Shown here one piece after another: positions 61,001 through 64,000 of a stretch of 64,000 nucleotides of DNA (positions are counted from its first letter, which is position 1; each line of letters begins with the position of its first letter). The notes under the pieces were generated by a model. It saw only the letters and a program-made list of their open reading frames with translations, did not search any database and was not told where the DNA came from. A program made the position numbers and the translations under genes. This DNA is from Hymenolepis diminuta (taxonomy: Eukaryota > Platyhelminthes > Cestoda > Cyclophyllidea > Hymenolepididae), in NCBI GenBank assembly GCA_900708905.1, contig CAADRB010000070.1:366261-430260 (forward strand), in the 5' to 3' direction.

Positions 61001-63555
61001 AATACTATAATTTACTTGTGTTTGATTTGGACGTCAGGACTTACGCTTATTCTATGTGTATACTGGAACGATTTCAAGAGAAAATCGGAAAGTATTTGCT
61101 TCACCCAGTTCGTTTTATTTTATCTTCTGAATTTAGCTTCAACATCCTTAAAATTTCAAAGGTGAGATGAATCACTGTTGTAGTATAAACAGGCTTTGAG
61201 ATAAACGACTGTTCACCAGGTTTATTCAAGTTTAGGGATAGAAGAATAGCAACTAAGGGCCAATTTAATATGGATTTAGACATGAACAGTCTGGTAATCT
61301 CATTCTGTATGTATTCAACATACCTTGTTTATTTGTTTACCTAAGTTAACTAACTTGATTTGAATAAGTATTCGTTTGATAACATCTATTTGCACTACTT
61401 TAAAATAACAATAAATTAATAGAAGTTAAAAACTCCCTCACTGCTCTCATATAATATTCCATTTCTACAAATAAGGTATTCAATACGAGGGGAAGTATAC
61501 AATCGATTAAAGGTGTTGACACATCGGTTATCGTGATCGTCTGCGAAGTCAGGGGTAACGAGCCCGATGTCACTGATGCACATCCAAGGAGCAGAATTAC
61601 CACCGCGCTGGTTAGGTCTAGCAAATAAAATGAATGAAAGAAATGCAAATTTTTCCTCCACATAAGATGAGTGTTGGAAGGCGCTTCTTTAAAAGTATTT
61701 AAAAGTTAAAGCTACTTTCAATTTATAGCATTATTATCTGATTCGCATCTTTAGCATAGTGACAAGTGGTAACAATTCCCAGACTCGAGCAAAGTATTAA
61801 TAATGATCTCCCTATGTTAGAAATCGCTTTAAGTTTATTGTCAAAATATGATAAAATTCAAAGGAATTTCTGGTCAAGAGACATAGCTGCCTATTGAGTA
61901 ACCAGGGCTGATGTCACCCACAGTCGATCAATGTAAACTTCTTATGAAATCTGGCTTTTGACATTTCATTAATTTGATTTGTTCGCAAATGGGACTTTCA
62001 TGGGACATTTGAGCTGAGCACAATAGAGCATTTTTTTACTTTATTCAAGGTATGCGTTGGGGAAGAATGTCTTCTTCATGGAATATTCTACATAATATTA
62101 AGATTGAATAATTTTGGAGGAAGAAAACCTTTAACCGAGTAGGTTCATTCCAGTTGTCCGTCTGATAAAAAAAGCACTGAAATTTTGACAAATTACAACC
62201 GAAAAACAATAGACCAGGGTGCTATGGTAACGAAAAACGCTACCCTTGGCTAAAAAACACACCTAAGAAACTCGTTTTTTCCTGATTGTAATTTAATTTT
62301 TAATTATAACGCAAAGCATTTGATTTATTATCCAATCACAGGTGAAATTACTCTAAAAGTTATTGGGAAATAAACTTATATTAATCATTAAAATTATTTT
62401 TAAAATTAAAGTATTTTTATTATTTTTTTTGCCTTTTCATTGTCTATTTGAGTATCACAAATCTAAATTTCTTTAGTCTTACATTTAATATCGTTTATTT
62501 TTAATTTAAGTCCGTGTATTCGTTCTACTAAAAATTTTTGTTTTACTGAAGCCATCTTGAACGTGTAATAATCAATAGTTGAAAAACGTCCACGTTGATT
62601 CAAATATCTGTTCTGTTCTATATATCAAATTACATGTTTTTTTATTGATTAATTTTCGAACTAACAAAGACAAAAAGTAGTCAAATCAAATTATTTTATT
62701 TCGACTTGTACATCGAAAAATCCTGCATTTTCAATTACTAATTCTTCTTCTAATTCTAGTGCACTTTTTCTCAAATTTCTTTCTGTGTTCAATATACCCA
62801 CGGTTTCAATTAAATCTTGATCTTTTGACTCAGAAAAGGCTGTTATTTCATATTAACCCTTCAGAAAGGCATTAGTTTTGTAAGGGGATATCCTTTTGCC
62901 TAAATTGGTCAGCATCTTACGAGTAGTTCCAATGGCAAGAAAAAGAGTTATTTTGAACCCTGTATTTCCAGATATTTAGTCATCGTGGATGAGATCTCTT
63001 AACGCTCAGAATACATGTCTGGTTACTGATGCCTTCACATCCAACTAAATTATTGATAGTCAAACTTAAAACCTCTTTTAAGGGCAAACGCTCAGTACAT
63101 TAATAATTTTATAAATTAATAATTGAATTCCGATTCTGGGTAGATCTATGCGAATTTTGCATTAAACGGCCAAGGTAAAACTTTGCTTATACTACTGATG
63201 GTATAGTTTTTTTCCCAGAATAAAAATTTCACTTTTCAGAACCATAATAACAATAAGGTGTTTCATAAATAACGTTTCTTTATATAAAAAGGATAAATTT
63301 ATCATTAATTTCATAACAACTTTATATTGAAGTTTGAAGGATGTAAAAAATATCATTTTTTCCATTACAATCATTTATTTTAGTACCACTTTCGATTGTT
63401 CACTTTTTTCTTTTCACCGTCCAGTTCTTGGATCCAAGGCAATGCCATTTATCAGTCTCCTAAGTAAATCTCTCTTCGGTCTGCTGGTACATCCGTCAGA
63501 TTCCACAGTAGTTTATGCAACACCGCCTTTAGCCGAAGCTATCAGTTGGCCTTGG
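48860..63555 (+). CDS. bHLH-PAS transcription factor, HIF-alpha/SIM/Trachealess-like, 5' part (four exons; 3' end outside window)
   Basis: Proposed join: 48860-49092, 52571-52818, 60455-60763, 63425-63555. The phases close exactly: CA+G makes Gln78, A+AA makes Lys161 and C+TT makes Leu264. The result is 307 uninterrupted codons. Residues 1-160 are Ser/Thr/Pro-rich and probably disordered, with an RRKRP nuclear-localisation-like cluster at 146-150. The basic region RRKEKSRLAAKLRR is at 190-203, helix 1 at about 204-218, a long loop at about 219-241 and helix 2 from LEKSGVIRM at 242. The start of a PAS domain follows at about 280-307. In this family the basic region binds DNA, and the HLH and PAS domains pair with an ARNT-type partner in the nucleus. 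RRxxES after the basic region is closer to HIF-alpha than to SIM/TRH (which have KEN), but orthology is unproven. The ATG is preceded in frame by TAG at 48851. The missing part should hold the rest of PAS-A, PAS-B and the regulatory C-terminus. Confidence 0.85.
49093..52570 (+). other. Intron 1 of bHLH-PAS gene
   Basis: Bounded by gtaagt and attacag. No convincing coding exon is seen inside. It holds a near-perfect AT-rich palindrome at 52276-52298. First introns of developmental regulators often carry enhancers, but nothing specific can be shown here. Confidence 0.65.
52276..52298. repeat. Short perfect palindrome in intron 1
   Basis: AAATTGAAAAA and TTTTTCAATTT flank a single G, giving 11-base perfect arms. 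Confidence 0.5.
52571..52818 (+). CDS. Exon 2 of bHLH-PAS gene (linker with basic NLS-like cluster)
   Basis: The acceptor is gaattacag before 52571 and the donor gtaagt starts at 52819. Encodes the third base of Gln78 through Asn160 plus the first base of Lys161. It is Ser/Thr/Pro-rich with no recognised domain. Near the end, the basic cluster RRKRP (146-150) could act as a nuclear localisation signal. The reading frame is open at both splice sites and agrees with exons 1 and 3. Confidence 0.75.
58080..58162 (-). repeat. tRNA-like SINE head with boxes A and B
   Basis: On the minus strand, TGGCAACACAATGG (box A-like, 58142-58155) is followed by CTCGTCTGCGAAATCAGAG and GGTTCGATGCC (box B, 58098-58108). 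Box spacing suits an internal RNA polymerase III promoter. The arms do not fold into a clean functional tRNA and the copy sits in an intron, so a SINE head fits better than a tRNA gene. Confidence 0.5.
58680..58800 (+). repeat. Dispersed repeat family C, + copy (in intron 2)
   Basis: CGTGTCCTCATGAGGGTGCT, CATCCAAGTGATTC, ACACACGGACAGACTCACG and CTTCTCCTACA align in order with the minus strand at 25527-25625. The short open frames over this stretch look non-genic. Confidence 0.4.
60455..60763 (+). CDS. Exon 3 of bHLH-PAS gene (bHLH domain)
   Basis: The acceptor is ttttgttttcag before 60455 and the donor gtaagt starts at 60764. The exon is 309 bases and holds the whole bHLH domain. RRKEKSRLAAKLRR matches the class I bHLH-PAS basic region, where RRKEKSRDAARSRR is typical of HIF and Trachealess proteins. 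Helix 1 reads ESNILSCLLQALPVSLP, and helix 2 starts at LEKSGVIRM where relatives have LDKASVIRL. About 14 extra Ser/Asn/Asp/Pro residues lie in the loop compared with HIF or SIM. This exon carries the strongest evidence for the identity of the gene. Confidence 0.88.
60764..63424 (+). other. Intron 3 of bHLH-PAS gene
   Basis: Bounded by gtaagt and accgtccag. It holds a + strand SINE copy at 61510-61620. The rest is AT-rich and shows no recognised exon. The intron interrupts the protein directly after helix 2, between the bHLH and PAS domains. Confidence 0.6.
61510..61620 (+). repeat. tRNA-derived SINE copy in intron 3
   Basis: ACACATCGGTTATCGTGATC then GTCTGCGAAGTCAGG aligns with ACACAATGGCTAACATTCTC then GTCTGCGAAATCAGA of the 58080-58162 copy. 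It continues through ATGCACATCCA into the body shared with 44641-44780. Box B is decayed (GAGCCCGATG). Confidence 0.45.
63425..63555 (+). CDS. Exon 4 of bHLH-PAS gene (start of PAS-A)
   Basis: The acceptor is ttcaccgtccag before 63425. The exon ends with complete Trp307, before gtaagt at 63556. SLFGLLVHPSDSTVVYATP (279-297) has the pattern of the first PAS strands: a hydrophobic strand, a turn, a strand with VY, then a Ser/Thr-Pro stretch. Such a domain is expected directly after a bHLH. Only the first third of PAS-A is present. The reading frame stays open past the donor to a TAA at 63634-63636. Confidence 0.7.
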
Positions 63556-64000
63556 GTAAGTGAAATCAGGGACTTTTCCCTATACCTCTCTCTACGTTAT
63601 TTTCAGGTCAAGTTCTTTCCCAGGGCTCGACCTTAAATAGGTACTGCAGCATTGTATAAGGGCAAGGTATATTTGCACTAGGGAAAGGGAATTTTCCATT
63701 TTCCAGGATGTGTTCTATTGCGAATTCCTGCAGAATTCTTGTGCCGATAATGTTTGATTGTATAGGGATAGCAAAAGAATGGAAGAACAAAAAATGTAGG
63801 GACTGAATTCCCAGAGAGAGATGAATTTCAAGAGGGAAGATATCTAATATGTAGATTTATTTCAAATAATATCAATATACTTAATCTCTTTCTCAGTTTT
63901 TGCCTGCGCGTTAAACTCTAAAATAATTTTGGTTTACGTGATCACGTTTTTCATCCTAAATGAGAAGACTAAGATCCCTAAGGTTTCTCAGACGTACGAG
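63556..64000 (+). other. Start of intron 4, or alternative 3' end of the bHLH-PAS message
   Basis: After the exon 4 donor the frame stays open to TAA at 63634-63636. A tattttcag acceptor ends at 63606 and would define a 51-base, frame-neutral intron. Either reading ends the protein early. In the full-length model this is simply intron, and the next exon lies beyond the window. No AATAAA was seen shortly after the stop. Confidence 0.35.

Noticed and set aside
1..64000. CRISPR array, bacterial operons, rRNA genes or viral insertion
   Set aside because: No regularly spaced repeats, no compact gene strings, and no recognisable rRNA, reverse transcriptase or capsid coding sequence were seen.

Overview
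The window reads as AT-rich nuclear DNA from an invertebrate animal. Coding capacity is sparse, introns are long GT-AG introns, degraded DNA transposons and SINE-like repeats are scattered through it, and nothing resembles operons or ribosome-binding sites. The animal group cannot be fixed from sequence alone. A parasitic flatworm is my working guess, with low confidence, because the one gene is a very divergent, Ser/Thr-rich bHLH-PAS factor.

Only one gene is well supported. It lies on the + strand at the right end of the window (48860 to beyond 63555). Four exons (48860-49092, 52571-52818, 60455-60763, 63425-63555) join with consistent reading phase. All four donors are gtaagt, and the exons give an uninterrupted 307-codon N-terminal part. 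Exon 3 carries a bHLH domain whose basic region resembles the HIF-alpha/SIM/Trachealess class. Exon 4 begins a PAS domain. The rest of the gene lies beyond the window.

The first 48.8 kb is mostly non-coding. It contains one nearly complete but dead mariner element with inverted terminal repeats and TA target sites (28564-29509) and a second decayed mariner copy of the same family (about 39797-40540). It also contains several fragments of what looks like one tRNA-derived SINE family, with further copies inside the bHLH-PAS introns, and purine-rich dispersed repeats (best pair 17901-18290 and 23858-24235). Two local islands look regulatory: a CpG-rich block with a CCAAT box at 5265-5470 and a cluster of CCAAT boxes at 45255-45392. 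Three splice-flanked short reading frames (451-663, 30737-30903, and 37973-38160 on the minus strand) are weak exon candidates.

The most interesting points are the unusual bHLH domain (an enlarged loop and a replaced basic-region residue), a possible early-termination isoform ending at 63636, the shared SINE family, and the mariner pair in which both copies have lost the third catalytic aspartate.
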